DNA of 26,345 nt from Nitriliruptoraceae bacterium (GCA_007120565.1 SKNK01000420.1:1-26345); one strand, 5' to 3'. Positions 1-9,686 are shown, counted from the first letter of the stretch. Translations and numbers: made by a program. Notes: generated by a model not told the origin, from the letters alone.

Positions 1-16
1 ATCGCTGTCACCTCTG

Positions 17-856
17 GTGTCCTCCCACCGCGACCCCACGATCCGACTGCGGCATGATCGCGTCGTGCGTGCGAGCCACACCCCCGACGGTCCTGCGACC
101 CTGGACGTTCGCCAGGTCGGCGAGCGTCGCTTCGAGGCCAGGGCCGTAGGACCTGGCCGGGAGCGCGCGCTGGAGGCTGCTCCCGGCCTGCTCGGCGCCG
201 AGGACGACCTGACGAGCTTCGCACCGCAGCTCGACCCGACCGTCGCCCGAGCTCACCACCTGCGCCCGGGGCTGCGACTCATCCGATCGGGACAAATCGA
301 GGATCTCCTGGTCCCGACGATCCTGGCCCAGCGCGTCACGGGTCGGGAAGCAGGACGTGCCTGGACCCGCATCGTCCAGGCATGGGGCGCGCCGGCGCCG
401 GGGAGCTCGGGATTGCGCCTCCCACCGACCTGTGCGCAGTTGGCCGCCAGGCCCTACTGGGAGTTCCACCACCTCGGCGTCGAGCGGAGCCGAGCCCGAC
501 GCATCGCGGTGGCCTGCCGAGAGCTAGCGGCATCCAACGGCTTCCGGCATCCTGCCGACGCGACCACCTATGCCAGGCTGCTGCGGATCCCCGGGGTCGG
601 CCCCTGGACGGCTGCCCTGGTGGCCCGTTCCACCGCTGGCGATCCCGATGCGGTCGAGGTGGGCGACTTCCACGTCAAGAACCACATCACCTTCGCCCTT
701 ACTGGCGACGCCAGAGGTAGCGACGATCGGATGCTGGAACTGCTGGCGCCGTTCGCGGGCCACCGAGGTCGGGTCGTTCGCCTCCTGACGTCGGTGGTGC
801 GGCGCCCACCGGCCTTCGGCCCGCGGCGACGTGTGGTCCCGGTCGACGCCCTGTGA
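17..856 (+). CDS. DNA-3-methyladenine glycosylase 2 family protein (AlkA-like, HhH-GPD)
   Basis: The product would remove alkylated bases from DNA as the first step of base excision repair. The C-terminal half carries the helix-hairpin-helix/GPD signature: LLRIPGVGPWTA at residues 188-199 is the hairpin, followed by the catalytic aspartate D217 in VGDFH. The segment around residues 95-112 (LLVPTILAQRV) matches the start of the AlkA catalytic domain. At 279 aa it is near the usual AlkA length. The GTG at 17 is the first start inside the window, but the frame stays open to the left edge and no clear Shine-Dalgarno precedes it, so the true start may lie upstream. It converges with the PBP4 gene across a 50-bp gap in which I see no good hairpin. 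The family call is firm; the substrate range is unknown. Confidence 0.85.
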   Translation: MSSHRDPTIRLRHDRVVRASHTPDGPATLDVRQVGERRFEARAVGPGRERALEAAPGLLGAEDDLTSFAPQLDPTVARAHHLRPGLRLIRSGQIEDLLVPTILAQRVTGREAGRAWTRIVQAWGAPAPGSSGLRLPPTCAQLAARPYWEFHHLGVERSRARRIAVACRELAASNGFRHPADATTYARLLRIPGVGPWTAALVARSTAGDPDAVEVGDFHVKNHITFALTGDARGSDDRMLELLAPFAGHRGRVVRLLTSVVRRPPAFGPRRRVVPVDAL

Positions 857-906
857 GCCACCATCCACCAGCCAACCTCACCGCCTGATCTGTCGACGAC
901 GGGTGG

Positions 907-2671
907 TCAGCAGGTGATCGTGCTGCGAGGCAGCGTGGAGAGCTCTTCCTCACGCTCACCGGGTGTCACATCGCAGCCCTGGACCTCGGCGGACAACTGC
1001 AGCACCAGCTCGTCCATGAGCTGTCTGGCGACCCAGCGACCAGGGCCATCGGCTTCGTTCGCGATGACGGCGAGGTGGTAGCGCTCGCCGTCATCGCCCA
1101 CCACGGCGCCGCTCAAGGCGGTCACGTCGCGGAGCGTGCCCGTCTTGCCGAGGAACCGCCCGGACGCCACGGTTCCCCTCAGGCGTTCACGCAACGTCCC
1201 GCTCTCCCCCATCACCGCCATGAGGGACTGCCAGGTCTCGGACTGTGGACCGTCCGTCATCTGTCGGTCGAGATCGACCAGGAGACGAGCCGTGACCCGA
1301 TCATCGCGGGAGAGGCCGGACCCATCGGCGAACACCGCCTGGGTGTGATCGATGTCGAACCGGTCCAGCACCTGTCGCAGGGCTCGATCGCCCCGCTCCC
1401 AGGATCCCTCACCGGTTCGGATCCGCCCGATCGACTGGAACAGACCGTCAGTCAACTGGTTGTCGCTGCGCTGGACCGCGAACCGCAGTAGCTCCTCCAT
1501 GGGCGGACTCTCCACCGTGGCGAGGCGACCGACCAACGGCACCTCGACCTCGCCGGAACGGCCCTCTCCAAGCACGGGGACGTCGCGTTCCTCCAGAAGC
1601 CGGACCAGTTCCGCAGCCGCGTGAGCTGCAGGATCTCTGACGTGATCGACCCGGACATCGGGTGGGCCGAGGTCCTCGGGGTCGGCGGTCGGTGCCTCCT
1701 GTTCGGGTTCGCCGCCCTCCTCACCGTCTGTCTCGTCAGGGGCCTCCTCCTCGCCCTCCTCAGCCTCCTCGCCCTCCTCCGACGACTCCTCGTCCTCCTC
1801 GGGCTCGGGGTAGGTCAGGATCGTCTCCAGTCCGGCGTCGACCGTGAGCCCCGAGGCGTACCGGGCATCGAAGCTGCTGAAGTAGCGATCGGGCCAGCCT
1901 TCGGCGCGGGTAGGCCCGGTGAATCCAGGGGCTACACCGATCACGTCGCCATCGAGGTGGGTCAAGCCTTGGGCGACGAGGTCATCCGCGAGCGCCGAGA
2001 GTGGGGTCCGGGGGCGAGCGGGGTAGATCCAACGGGCGTACTCGTCGGTGGCCAGCGCGGGATCGCCGCCGCCGATGAGCACCAGGTCGCCGCGCAGCCG
2101 ACCATCGCCGGAGATCGGTGCGGTGGTTTCGACCAGGGTCTTGAGGGTGCCCTGTGACCCGACGGTCATGAGCAGAGCGGCTGCCGTCACGACCTTGAGC
2201 GTCGAGGCAGGGAGGACAGCTTCATCGGCGCGGTGAGCCGCGATCTCTCGGCCGTGCCGATCGGTCACGAGCACCGCGAGCTGCGCGTCGTCGGCAACCC
2301 GAGCCGCATCATCGACCAGCTGTTGGATCCGCGCGACCAACTCCGCCCGTCCCTCGGGCAAAGGTGGCTCTTCGGGCTCTTCCGGCGGTGGCGGAGGGTC
2401 GGATGCCTCCGCGGCCTCGTCGGCAGCCTCCGCGGTATCGGCACTCTCGTTGGCGTCCGACGGGAGCGGCTGCTGCGGCGCCACCTCGGCTGGTTCGGGT
2501 GGTTCCTCCGGCGGCGCCTCAGCTGACGAGCACGCGGTCAGCGCGAGCGCGAACGCGACCACGAGCGCGACGACGCGAGAGGGTCTGCCCCGTCGTGCGG
2601 CTACCCGAGCCACCGCGGTCCCCGGAGGCGCGCAGCGCTCACGTGCCGTGCCGTGGCCGCCCCGACGAGCG

Positions 2672-2688
<17 letters not shown>
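907..2688 (-). CDS. dacB: D-alanyl-D-alanine carboxypeptidase/endopeptidase, PBP4 type (peptidase S13), predicted lipoprotein
   Basis: A low-molecular-mass penicillin-binding protein that trims or cleaves peptidoglycan peptides outside the membrane. With the ATG at 2688 the protein is 593 aa. The three serine-acyl-enzyme motifs are present: STLK (S162, K165), SDN (S408-N410) and KTG (K515-G517). The N-terminus has a basic stretch, a hydrophobic helix and the lipobox LTAC with Cys53, so it is probably lipid-anchored. A Pro/Glu/Asp-rich linker follows, and a strongly acidic Glu-rich stretch (about residues 295-331) interrupts the domain between the first two motifs. The ATG start overlaps the end of the upstream sigma-factor gene by 17 bp and has no clear Shine-Dalgarno. 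A GTG at 2613 would give a 28-residue lipoprotein signal and is a serious alternative. Cotranscription with the sigma factor is likely from the overlap. Confidence 0.88.
1741..1803. repeat. Imperfect CCTCCTCGC repeat tract inside the PBP4 gene
   Basis: A pyrimidine-rich tract on the + strand with several copies of CCTCCTC and GCCCTCCTC. On the coding (minus) strand it is a GAG/GGC purine tract encoding the Glu-rich segment of the PBP4-type protein. It stays in frame. Such repeats can change length by replication slippage in units of three bases. Confidence 0.6.
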
Positions 2689-3811
<1,123 letters not shown>

Positions 3812-3899
3812 GGATCGGCCTCGCGGGGCTCGGTGTGGTCCTCAGGGTGCGCTCGAACCGTGACGCAGCCGCTCGGCGCCACGGTACCGCGCTCCCGCT

Positions 3900-3925
3900 G
3901 GACCGTGTTCTCCCCGTGACGGTCC
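3900..3925. promoter_or_regulatory. 7-bp inverted repeat in the leader of sigma factor 1
   Basis: GGACCGT and ACGGTCC form a perfect inverted repeat separated by 12 nt (arms 3900-3906 and 3919-3925). It lies about 90-115 nt upstream of the TTG start and just downstream of the proposed -10 element. It could be a protein-binding operator or a leader hairpin, or a chance occurrence. Confidence 0.25.
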
Positions 3926-3940
3926 GGGGCAGGATCGCGC

Positions 3941-3969
3941 ATGGTACGGGTATCTGCGCCCTCCGTCAT
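3941..3969 (-). promoter_or_regulatory. Candidate promoter for sigma factor 1 / PBP4
   Basis: On the minus strand ATGACG (3969-3964) and TACCAT (3946-3941) are separated by exactly 17 nt. ATGACG matches four of six positions of the TTGACA consensus, and TACCAT fits the actinobacterial -10 pattern TANNNT. The -35 overlaps the stop codon of the YibE/F gene. Transcription would start near 3934, giving a leader of about 120 nt. Confidence 0.4.
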
Positions 3970-5381
3970 GACCGGGGCGCGCGTGGCCCGTCATCGGGGT
4001 CGTCGGGATCGTCCTCGTCGCCATCCGGAGCCGGGAGATCGCCGCGATCGACCTGGTCTCGGAAACGGTCCATGTCCAGGGTGATCGCGCTCGGGTCGAA
4101 CACCCCATCCGCGTCGGTCAGACCCGGATCCTGCGTAGCCGGAGGCGTTCCTGACGCGGTCTCTGCGTCGACGTCGACGGGGGCCAGACCGTGATCGTGG
4201 CCGTGCCCAGCGAGAGGAGGCGCGCCCTCGGGGCGGTCGACCGCGACCTTGGCAGCGAGCGCGGTCGTCAACGGCACCGCGGCGATCAGCCCGAGGGAGC
4301 CGACCAGGATCTTGACGATCTCTTCGGCGATGACCTCGGAGTTGACGATCTCCGCGGTGTTCACGCCACCGGTCGAGAACAGCACGAGCAACGCCAGCGA
4401 TGCACCGGCGTAGGCGAGGAACAGCGTGTTGACGACCGAAGCGATGTGGTCGCGGCCAACCTTCATCGCCCTGGCGAACAATCCCCCCCAACTCAACGTG
4501 CGGTCGGTGTCGTGAAGGGCGAACACCGTCGATGCCTGGCTGACGGTGACGTCGTCGAGCACGCCGAGTGCCGCGATGATCAGTCCGGCGAGGACCAGAC
4601 CCTGCAGATCGAGGCCCTGGACCGCGAAGGAGGCGAACAGGGCGTCATCCGAGGCGTACCCGGTGATCTTGCTCTGCGAGATGAACCAGAGGCCGAGACC
4701 AACCGTGAGGACCAGCGCGGCGGTCGTTCCCACGATGGCGGCGGTCGTCATCTCGTTGACCCCGTGCGCGAGGTAGAGCGTGATGATCATGACCGCGACG
4801 GCACCGACCAGCGCGACCAGTGGCGGGTTCGAGCCGGCGAGGATGGCGGGGACGATGAACGAGATCACGATGATCAGGCTGAGCGCGAGACCGATGAGCG
4901 AGCGCAGACCGTGCCACCTGCCGATGGCGATCACCGCGGCCACGAACACCCCGAGCAGGAGCAGCAGCATCGGGGTGCGTTGGAAGTCGGTGATGAAGTA
5001 CTGGGCATCTGAGTCCGGGACCCCGGCTCGATCCAGGGTCACGCGGTCCCCAACGGCCAGGTCGGGATAGCCGTCGAGAGGGAGATCCTCCAGGGTGACG
5101 CGGTCCCCGGCGTCGGGACCGTCGAGCAGTGCCACCTCGACGTTCGCCCGCCGTGGACTGGCTCCGAAGGGCTCGAACCCGTCGTCGACTTCACCGGGAT
5201 CGGCCTCGTACTCCTCGAAGGCGACGATCTCGGCCACGATCAGGTCCTCGAGCTCCTCGGGAGCGTCGGGAAGCCGATCCGCGTCCGGCCACAACGCGAT
5301 CATCCCCGCGATGGACGCTACCGCCAGCGCCGCAACGATGACCAGCAGACCACGATGGGTGGATGAGACCTCACGGGGCAC
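3966..5381 (-). CDS. YibE/F family membrane protein
   Basis: A 471-aa integral membrane protein of the YibE/F family (PF07907), whose molecular function is not settled. The layout is one N-terminal helix (11-31), a soluble extracytoplasmic domain (about 32-136), then about seven helices between 137 and 378. The family-typical segments GVLDDVTVSQAS (273-284) and KVGRDHIASVVNTL (307-320) are present. The C-terminal tail of about 90 residues is hydrophilic, with a short AGHGHDHG motif (391-398) that could bind metal, and then becomes acidic with repeated DDPDD. The GTG start has GAGGAG a few bases upstream. It lies between the two sigma-factor genes on the same strand: a strong hairpin separates it from sigma 2 upstream, and sigma 1 follows after 154 bp. 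A transport role is often suggested for the family but is not shown here. Confidence 0.88.
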   Translation of the reverse strand: MPREVSSTHRGLLVIVAALAVASIAGMIALWPDADRLPDAPEELEDLIVAEIVAFEEYEADPGEVDDGFEPFGASPRRANVEVALLDGPDAGDRVTLEDLPLDGYPDLAVGDRVTLDRAGVPDSDAQYFITDFQRTPMLLLLLGVFVAAVIAIGRWHGLRSLIGLALSLIIVISFIVPAILAGSNPPLVALVGAVAVMIITLYLAHGVNEMTTAAIVGTTAALVLTVGLGLWFISQSKITGYASDDALFASFAVQGLDLQGLVLAGLIIAALGVLDDVTVSQASTVFALHDTDRTLSWGGLFARAMKVGRDHIASVVNTLFLAYAGASLALLVLFSTGGVNTAEIVNSEVIAEEIVKILVGSLGLIAAVPLTTALAAKVAVDRPEGAPPLAGHGHDHGLAPVDVDAETASGTPPATQDPGLTDADGVFDPSAITLDMDRFRDQVDRGDLPAPDGDEDDPDDPDDGPRAPRS

Positions 5382-5427
5382 GGGCGGGCTCCTCGTCGGG
5401 GGTGATCACGACGCGGATGCTACGCGC

Positions 5428-5459
5428 GACGCCCGCCATCATGATCGATGGCGGGCGTC
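5428..5459 (-). terminator. Perfect 13-bp stem-loop after sigma factor 2
   Basis: GACGCCCGCCATC (5428-5440) and GATGGCGGGCGTC (5447-5459) form a perfect 13-bp stem with a 6-nt loop. It sits 35 bp past the stop of sigma factor 2 and about 47 bp before the start of YibE/F. There is no U-tract on either side, as is common for terminators in GC-rich actinobacteria. It is probably the sigma 2 terminator. Confidence 0.55.
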
Positions 5460-5493
5460 GTTCGTACGTGTGGGCCAGACGGCCCTGTCACCT

Positions 5494-6660
5494 TCAGGCG
5501 GCGTGGTCGAGAACGTCCAGCAGCCCGGAGAGGTTGTGTGCTCGAGAGGGGTGACGCAGCTTCGCCAACGCGCGGTTCTGCATCTGGCGGATGCGTTCAC
5601 GGGTCAGGCCGAAGTGCTCGCCGATCTCCTCGAGGGTCCGTGGCTCCTCGCCTTGGAGCCCGAAACGGAGCACGAGGATCAGCCGCTCACGATCGTCGAG
5701 CTCCCGTAGGGCCGCGTCGATCTGGCTGAGGGCATCGCCTTCGAGGGCGGTGTCCGCAGGGTCGACGCCGTCGACGTCAGCGATGAGGTCACCCATCGTC
5801 GCGTCGCCGTCCTCGCCGATCGGGCGGTCCAGCGAGACCAGTTCCTGCATCGCGTCACGCACCTCGCGGACACGCTGCTCGGTGAGTCCGACCTCGTCGG
5901 CGATCTCGGCCTCGGAGGGGTCCCCACCCTTCTGCTGGCGCAGGCGGAGTTCGGCGGCACGAAGCTTGCCGTACAGCTCCCAAACGTGGGCCGGAACGCG
6001 GATCGTGCGACCCTTGCTCGCGACACCGCGCTGGAGGGCCTGACGGATCCACCACACCGCGTAGGTCGAGAACTTGTACCCCTTGGTGTGGTCGAACTTC
6101 TCGACCGCACGCAGCAGACCCAGGTTGCCTTCCTGGATCAACTCGATGAAGTCGAGGTCACGTCCGGAGAACTTGCGGGCCTGGGGCACGACCAGCCTCA
6201 GGTTGGCCTGGACCATGCGCTCCTTGGCGCGCTCACCGTCCTGGCTGATCCTGCGAAGTCGAGCCTTGCGACTGCGCGTGATGTTCTTGCCGAACTCGCG
6301 CAGGAGCTGGTCGGCGGACATCCCCGCCTGGTAGCGCTTCGCCAGGTCGGCCTCGTCCTCCTTGGTGAGCAGGTCGTGTCGACCAGCATCGTTGAGGTAC
6401 TGACGAACGAGGTCGGTGGTCAGAGCAGCGGACTGATCCGCCGCGACCACATGCTCGGGAGCGTCATCAGCGACGTCGTCGATGATCTCGACACCCTGAG
6501 CACGGATCTCGGTGATCGTGTCCTCGACCCACGTGTCACCGAGCAGCTCGGGAGTGTGCAGCAGCTGCAGCTCGGAGAGCAGCACGAAGCCTCGCTCAGC
6601 TGAGCGTTCGAGAAGCTCCTCGACAGCGAGCTCTGCAGTTGGAAGGTCGGTCGGGTTCAC
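5494..6660 (-). CDS. RNA polymerase sigma factor, RpoD/SigA family (sigma 2 of two)
   Basis: A second sigma-70 factor, 388 aa, clearly paralogous to the one at 2672-3811. It has the same order of parts: region-1.1-like N-terminus (about 12-63, ERSAERGFVLLSEL), region 1.2 (about 83-110), regions 2.1-2.4 (about 147-225; AVWWIRQ with W203 and W204), finger motif PIGEDGDATMG (280-290), and region 4.2 (about 341-372; GLTRERIRQMQNRAL). Across the 62-residue core of region 2 (151-212) I count 50 identities with sigma 1. The RIRQMQNR segment differs from the RIRQIE found in most primary sigmas and in sigma 1. The GTG start follows AGGAGG with a 4-nt gap. It lies alone between a long upstream gap and a strong downstream hairpin, so it is probably a single-gene transcript. 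It could be a primary or a group 2 factor. Confidence 0.93.
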   Translation of the reverse strand: MNPTDLPTAELAVEELLERSAERGFVLLSELQLLHTPELLGDTWVEDTITEIRAQGVEIIDDVADDAPEHVVAADQSAALTTDLVRQYLNDAGRHDLLTKEDEADLAKRYQAGMSADQLLREFGKNITRSRKARLRRISQDGERAKERMVQANLRLVVPQARKFSGRDLDFIELIQEGNLGLLRAVEKFDHTKGYKFSTYAVWWIRQALQRGVASKGRTIRVPAHVWELYGKLRAAELRLRQQKGGDPSEAEIADEVGLTEQRVREVRDAMQELVSLDRPIGEDGDATMGDLIADVDGVDPADTALEGDALSQIDAALRELDDRERLILVLRFGLQGEEPRTLEEIGEHFGLTRERIRQMQNRALAKLRHPSRAHNLSGLLDVLDHAA

Positions 6661-7036
6661 CTTGCCTCCTCACGGATCGGGGTGAAGCTTGGGGGCCGGA
6701 AACCCGGCGCGGATGCGAGCGCCGCACCTGGCGGGCTCATGGGTAGGACGTTCGGTGATATAGCAAAGTTGCGTGGTCACCGATCGGCCGCTCGGCGGGC
6801 TCCCGGCGGTCTCGGGTCGGATAGCGTCGCACGTCTGGTTCGGTGCCGTCACCTATCTGGTGCCGTCGAACGGCCGCTTCCTTGCCACTCCGACCGGTCG
6901 GCGGTGGTCGTTCGGCCAGGCGCGTACCGGGCAGAACGGGCTATACCCGTCCAACGACGCCCTCGCTACCTCTAACGAACTCATCGACCACAAGCGTCCC
7001 TGGCGCGACAGAACGTGCGGTGAGCGCTCGCCTTGT
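6661..7036. other. Intergenic region upstream of sigma factor 2
   Basis: At about 375 bp this is the longest gene-free stretch in the window. I see no convincing gene: short frames here lack a Shine-Dalgarno and recognisable sequence. It contains a direct repeat of GGTGCCGTC at 6842-6850 and 6859-6867 (17-bp period), a small inverted repeat ACGGG-CTATA-CCCGT at 6936-6950, and a locally A/T-rich patch near 6755-6770 that may hold the sigma 2 promoter. A long leader or an unrecognised small RNA is possible but not shown. Confidence 0.4.
6757..6765 (-). promoter_or_regulatory. Possible extended -10 element for sigma factor 2
   Basis: On the minus strand TGCTATATC resembles an extended -10 (TGN followed by a TATAAT-like hexamer). 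It lies about 100 nt upstream of the GTG start, in the most A/T-rich part of the gap. No good -35 is present at the usual spacing. Confidence 0.28.
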
Positions 7037-7306
7037 TCACTTCCTCGGGTGGACACGGCCCTGGTGGCACCGATGGCCCTCCTCGATGAGCCGTCGGGCG
7101 TGCTCGTCCTCGCGCCCGGGGAGGAGACGTCCGTCGGCACTCACCACGCGCCACCATGGCAGCCCATCGCTAGCCGCAAGCGCGCGGCCGACCGCCCTGG
7201 CGGCTCCCGGTCGCCCAGCCTCGGCCGCGACCTCGCCGTAGGTCAACACCTCCCCTGGCTGCGTGGCTGCTACGACGGCAGCAACCTGGCGCGCGAACGG
7301 GGTCAC
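7037..7306 (-). CDS. Alkyltransferase-like protein (ATL, MGMT family without the catalytic cysteine)
   Basis: An 89-aa protein matching the DNA-binding domain of O6-alkylguanine-DNA alkyltransferases. LTYGEVA (21-27) and the arginine-finger region GAARAVGRAL (34-43) are typical. The active-site motif, PCHRV in true MGMT, reads PWWRVV (50-55), so tryptophan W51 replaces the alkyl-accepting cysteine. ATL proteins of this kind bind alkylated guanine without repairing it and are known to channel the lesion into nucleotide excision repair. The GTG start lies within a GTGA overlap with the stop of the 7TM-HD gene, so translation is probably coupled. A cysteine at residue 80 is near the C-terminus and not in an active-site motif. 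The family call is strong; what it binds in this organism is inference. Confidence 0.9.
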   Translation of the reverse strand: MTPFARQVAAVVAATQPGEVLTYGEVAAEAGRPGAARAVGRALAASDGLPWWRVVSADGRLLPGREDEHARRLIEEGHRCHQGRVHPRK

Positions 7307-9549
7307 GTACGGGGCGGAGCCGTGGTTGCGTCACGCGGCAAGCTCACCGTGTGATCGGGCTCGGGTCTGGCCGCGTGTTCCTCGGCGACGGACGCCGCAC
7401 GCTTCGGGTAAGGGATGCGTGGGTGGTAGACGCCGACCAGCGATTCGACGATCTGATCGCGAGCGACCTTGAGGTCGTGGAAGGTCATGGCCGACTCCGC
7501 GAACTGCCCGTCAGCGATCCGTTCGTCGAGCAGTCGGTCGACGGTCTCCTCGATCTCCTCGCGCGGGAGGTTGCCGCGCGACAGGGCCATGGACCGTGTG
7601 GTCGCTTCGCAGCAGTCGGCGAACATCAAGATGGCCGCCTCCTTCGCCGCGGGCTTGTGACCCTTGTAGCGGTAGACCTGTTCGTCGACCGCGTCAGGAT
7701 CACCGCCCGCCTGCGCGATGGCCCGCTCGTAGAAGTAGCTGACGACCATCGTGCCGTGATGGCTGCCGATACAGGCCACGACCTCGGGGGGCAGCTTGTA
7801 CTCCCGGGCCATCTCCACCCCGTCGGTGACGTGGTTCTGGATGATGATGGCCGAGATCTCGGGGTCGAGATCGTCGTGGGGGTTCGCGATGCCCTGCTGG
7901 TTCTCGATGAAGTAGTGGGGCTGACGCACCTTGCCGATGTCGTGGTAGAGCGCAGCGACGCTACCGACCAGGGGGTCGGCTCCAACCGCCCGGCAGGCGC
8001 GCTCGGTCAACGAGGCAACCATCACCGAGTGGTTGTAGGTCCCGAGCGCCTTCTCCTCGAGCTCGCGGAGCAAGGGGTGGTTGCGGTCGGCGAGGTCGAG
8101 AAGGGCGGTCACCGTCGGAAGGCGGAACAGGTTCTCCAGGAACGGCATGGCGCCCTGGACGGCGATCGCGGTGACGACACCGTTGATCGCGCCAGCGGCG
8201 ATCGCGATGAACAACTCATCGCGTGGCCCGAACACCAGGACGATGATCGCGGCAAGGGCCGGGAACGACAGTCCGGCTCGGAGCGTGGCCGACCGCAGGT
8301 CCGACCGCGAAGCGATCTTGGTCGTCAACGGCACGCTGGTCAGCACGGTCGCGGCGGCGAACAGCGCGACCGGAGGAGAGCCGGGGATCACCAGGAGCAC
8401 GATGACCGAGGCCGGAAGCATGGTCGCGATGCCGACGACGGGATGGATCAACAACGCCGTGAGCATGCCCAGCGCTGCAGCGGGAACGACGTAGGCCCAC
8501 GCCGACGATGTCGCATCCGTCAACACGGTGGTCGCCGTGACCAACCCCGCATACGCGGTCACCAAGAGCGACAACAACACGAGCTTCTTGCCACTGACCC
8601 ACACCCAGGGCTGCATCCGGCTCAGGTAGATCGCGCCGATCACCACGACCAGCAGCATGGCCAGGGCGGTCCGGAGCAACAGCCGTAGCGGCGACGTGCC
8701 TGACAGCCCGAGGCGCTCGATCGCCTGCAACTGCAGTGGCCCGACGATCTCGTTCTCTCGGACGATCGCTTCACCCGCACGCCAGGTCTCAGCAACCTCG
8801 TCGACCGCGTCCGCCGCGCGTTGACGCTCGAGCGAGGTCAGCTCAGGATCGACCACGACCGTCGGTTGCATCTTCGCTTCGAGGACCGGGCGCGCGATCG
8901 TGTCCGAGGTGTCCCGCGGGAAGGAACGCAGCGCCAGCTCGGTCGGCAGCGTGTCGGCGAGCATCTCGTCGAGCTCTTCCTCGCTGACCCGCTGACGAGC
9001 GAGCTCCTGCGCCACCGCGATCGTCTCGCGCTCGATCGCCTCCAACTCGGAGTTCGAGAGCCCGACCAGCCGCTCGATCACGCCCGAGCTCAACTGCTCC
9101 TGTTCGACGGAGAGATCATCGATCTGCTGGCTCCGGGACGGCGTCCGGAGGGCGTCGTCCTCTCCTGCGGTGACCGGTTGCCGCACGCTACGAGCGTCCT
9201 CGAACACCTCGCGGACCGCGCCGACGATCTGCGCCTGGGCATCGCGGTCGAACGCCAGGACCGGCTCGACCGACTCCGCGGCCACCCGGCGTGCGTTCTC
9301 GGTGGCGTCCGGATCGACCTCACGTACGTCACGATCCGCGACCAGGTCGTTCGGAGCCGGCTCGCCCTCGCGCACCGCCTGGTCGTCCAGCGCGGTGCTC
9401 GCCAACACCGCCAGGGGCACCAGCAGGACCACGATCAGCCCCGCCAACAACCGCTGGAGGACGATCTGCCGGGTGGAACGGTTGTCGCTCACGAGCCGGG
9501 CAACCTCCATCGGGGCGGCAGGCGGCAAGGTATGCGAGGACCGCATCAC
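7303..9549 (-). CDS. 7TM-HD family phosphohydrolase (PgpH/YqfF-like), probable cyclic dinucleotide phosphodiesterase
   Basis: A 748-aa membrane protein with the layout of the 7TM-HD family: one N-terminal helix (about 31-52), a large extracytoplasmic domain (about 53-287), seven helices (about 288-465), and a cytoplasmic HD domain. HD metal-ligand residues are visible: H507 in YNHS, H536-D537 in YHDIGK, H573 in NHVTDG, H597-H598 in GSHHGT, and D645 in FADCCEA. In Listeria the family member PgpH hydrolyses cyclic di-AMP; the same role here is inferred from the family. The start is uncertain: GTG at 9549 is followed directly by ATG at 9546, and neither has a strong Shine-Dalgarno. The 3' end overlaps the ATL gene by 4 bp. 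It diverges from pantothenate kinase across a 137-bp gap that contains TACCAT on the minus strand (9579-9574), a possible -10. Confidence 0.9.
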   Translation of the reverse strand: MMRSSHTLPPAAPMEVARLVSDNRSTRQIVLQRLLAGLIVVLLVPLAVLASTALDDQAVREGEPAPNDLVADRDVREVDPDATENARRVAAESVEPVLAFDRDAQAQIVGAVREVFEDARSVRQPVTAGEDDALRTPSRSQQIDDLSVEQEQLSSGVIERLVGLSNSELEAIERETIAVAQELARQRVSEEELDEMLADTLPTELALRSFPRDTSDTIARPVLEAKMQPTVVVDPELTSLERQRAADAVDEVAETWRAGEAIVRENEIVGPLQLQAIERLGLSGTSPLRLLLRTALAMLLVVVIGAIYLSRMQPWVWVSGKKLVLLSLLVTAYAGLVTATTVLTDATSSAWAYVVPAAALGMLTALLIHPVVGIATMLPASVIVLLVIPGSPPVALFAAATVLTSVPLTTKIASRSDLRSATLRAGLSFPALAAIIVLVFGPRDELFIAIAAGAINGVVTAIAVQGAMPFLENLFRLPTVTALLDLADRNHPLLRELEEKALGTYNHSVMVASLTERACRAVGADPLVGSVAALYHDIGKVRQPHYFIENQQGIANPHDDLDPEISAIIIQNHVTDGVEMAREYKLPPEVVACIGSHHGTMVVSYFYERAIAQAGGDPDAVDEQVYRYKGHKPAAKEAAILMFADCCEATTRSMALSRGNLPREEIEETVDRLLDERIADGQFAESAMTFHDLKVARDQIVESLVGVYHPRIPYPKRAASVAEEHAARPEPDHTVSLPRDATTAPPRT

Positions 9550-9631
9550 CGTGACGTCCGGTTCACGACAACCATGGTACGGCCACGGCGGCGGCCACGC
9601 CCCCGCGTCGAGGAGGCTGGCTCGGCATCGC

Positions 9632-9637
9632 TACGCT
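9632..9637 (+). promoter_or_regulatory. Possible -10 element for pantothenate kinase
   Basis: TACGCT fits TANNNT and would start transcription near 9644, about 43 nt before the GTG of coaA. I see no -35 at normal spacing, so support is weak. Confidence 0.22.
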
Positions 9638-9686
9638 TCCCCAGACCCCAGGTGAGGAGCCCAACGGGGTCTACCGGGAGGATCGT

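Noticed and set aside
1741..1803. CRISPR-like or tandem array in the CCTCCTC tract
   Set aside because: The units are short, without spacers, and code in frame for a Glu-rich segment of the PBP.
7351..8688. 445-aa open frame on the + strand opposite the 7TM-HD gene
   Set aside because: It is antisense to a gene with clear HD motifs and is rich in Arg, His, Gln and Asp with no domain, as is usual for shadow frames in GC-rich DNA.
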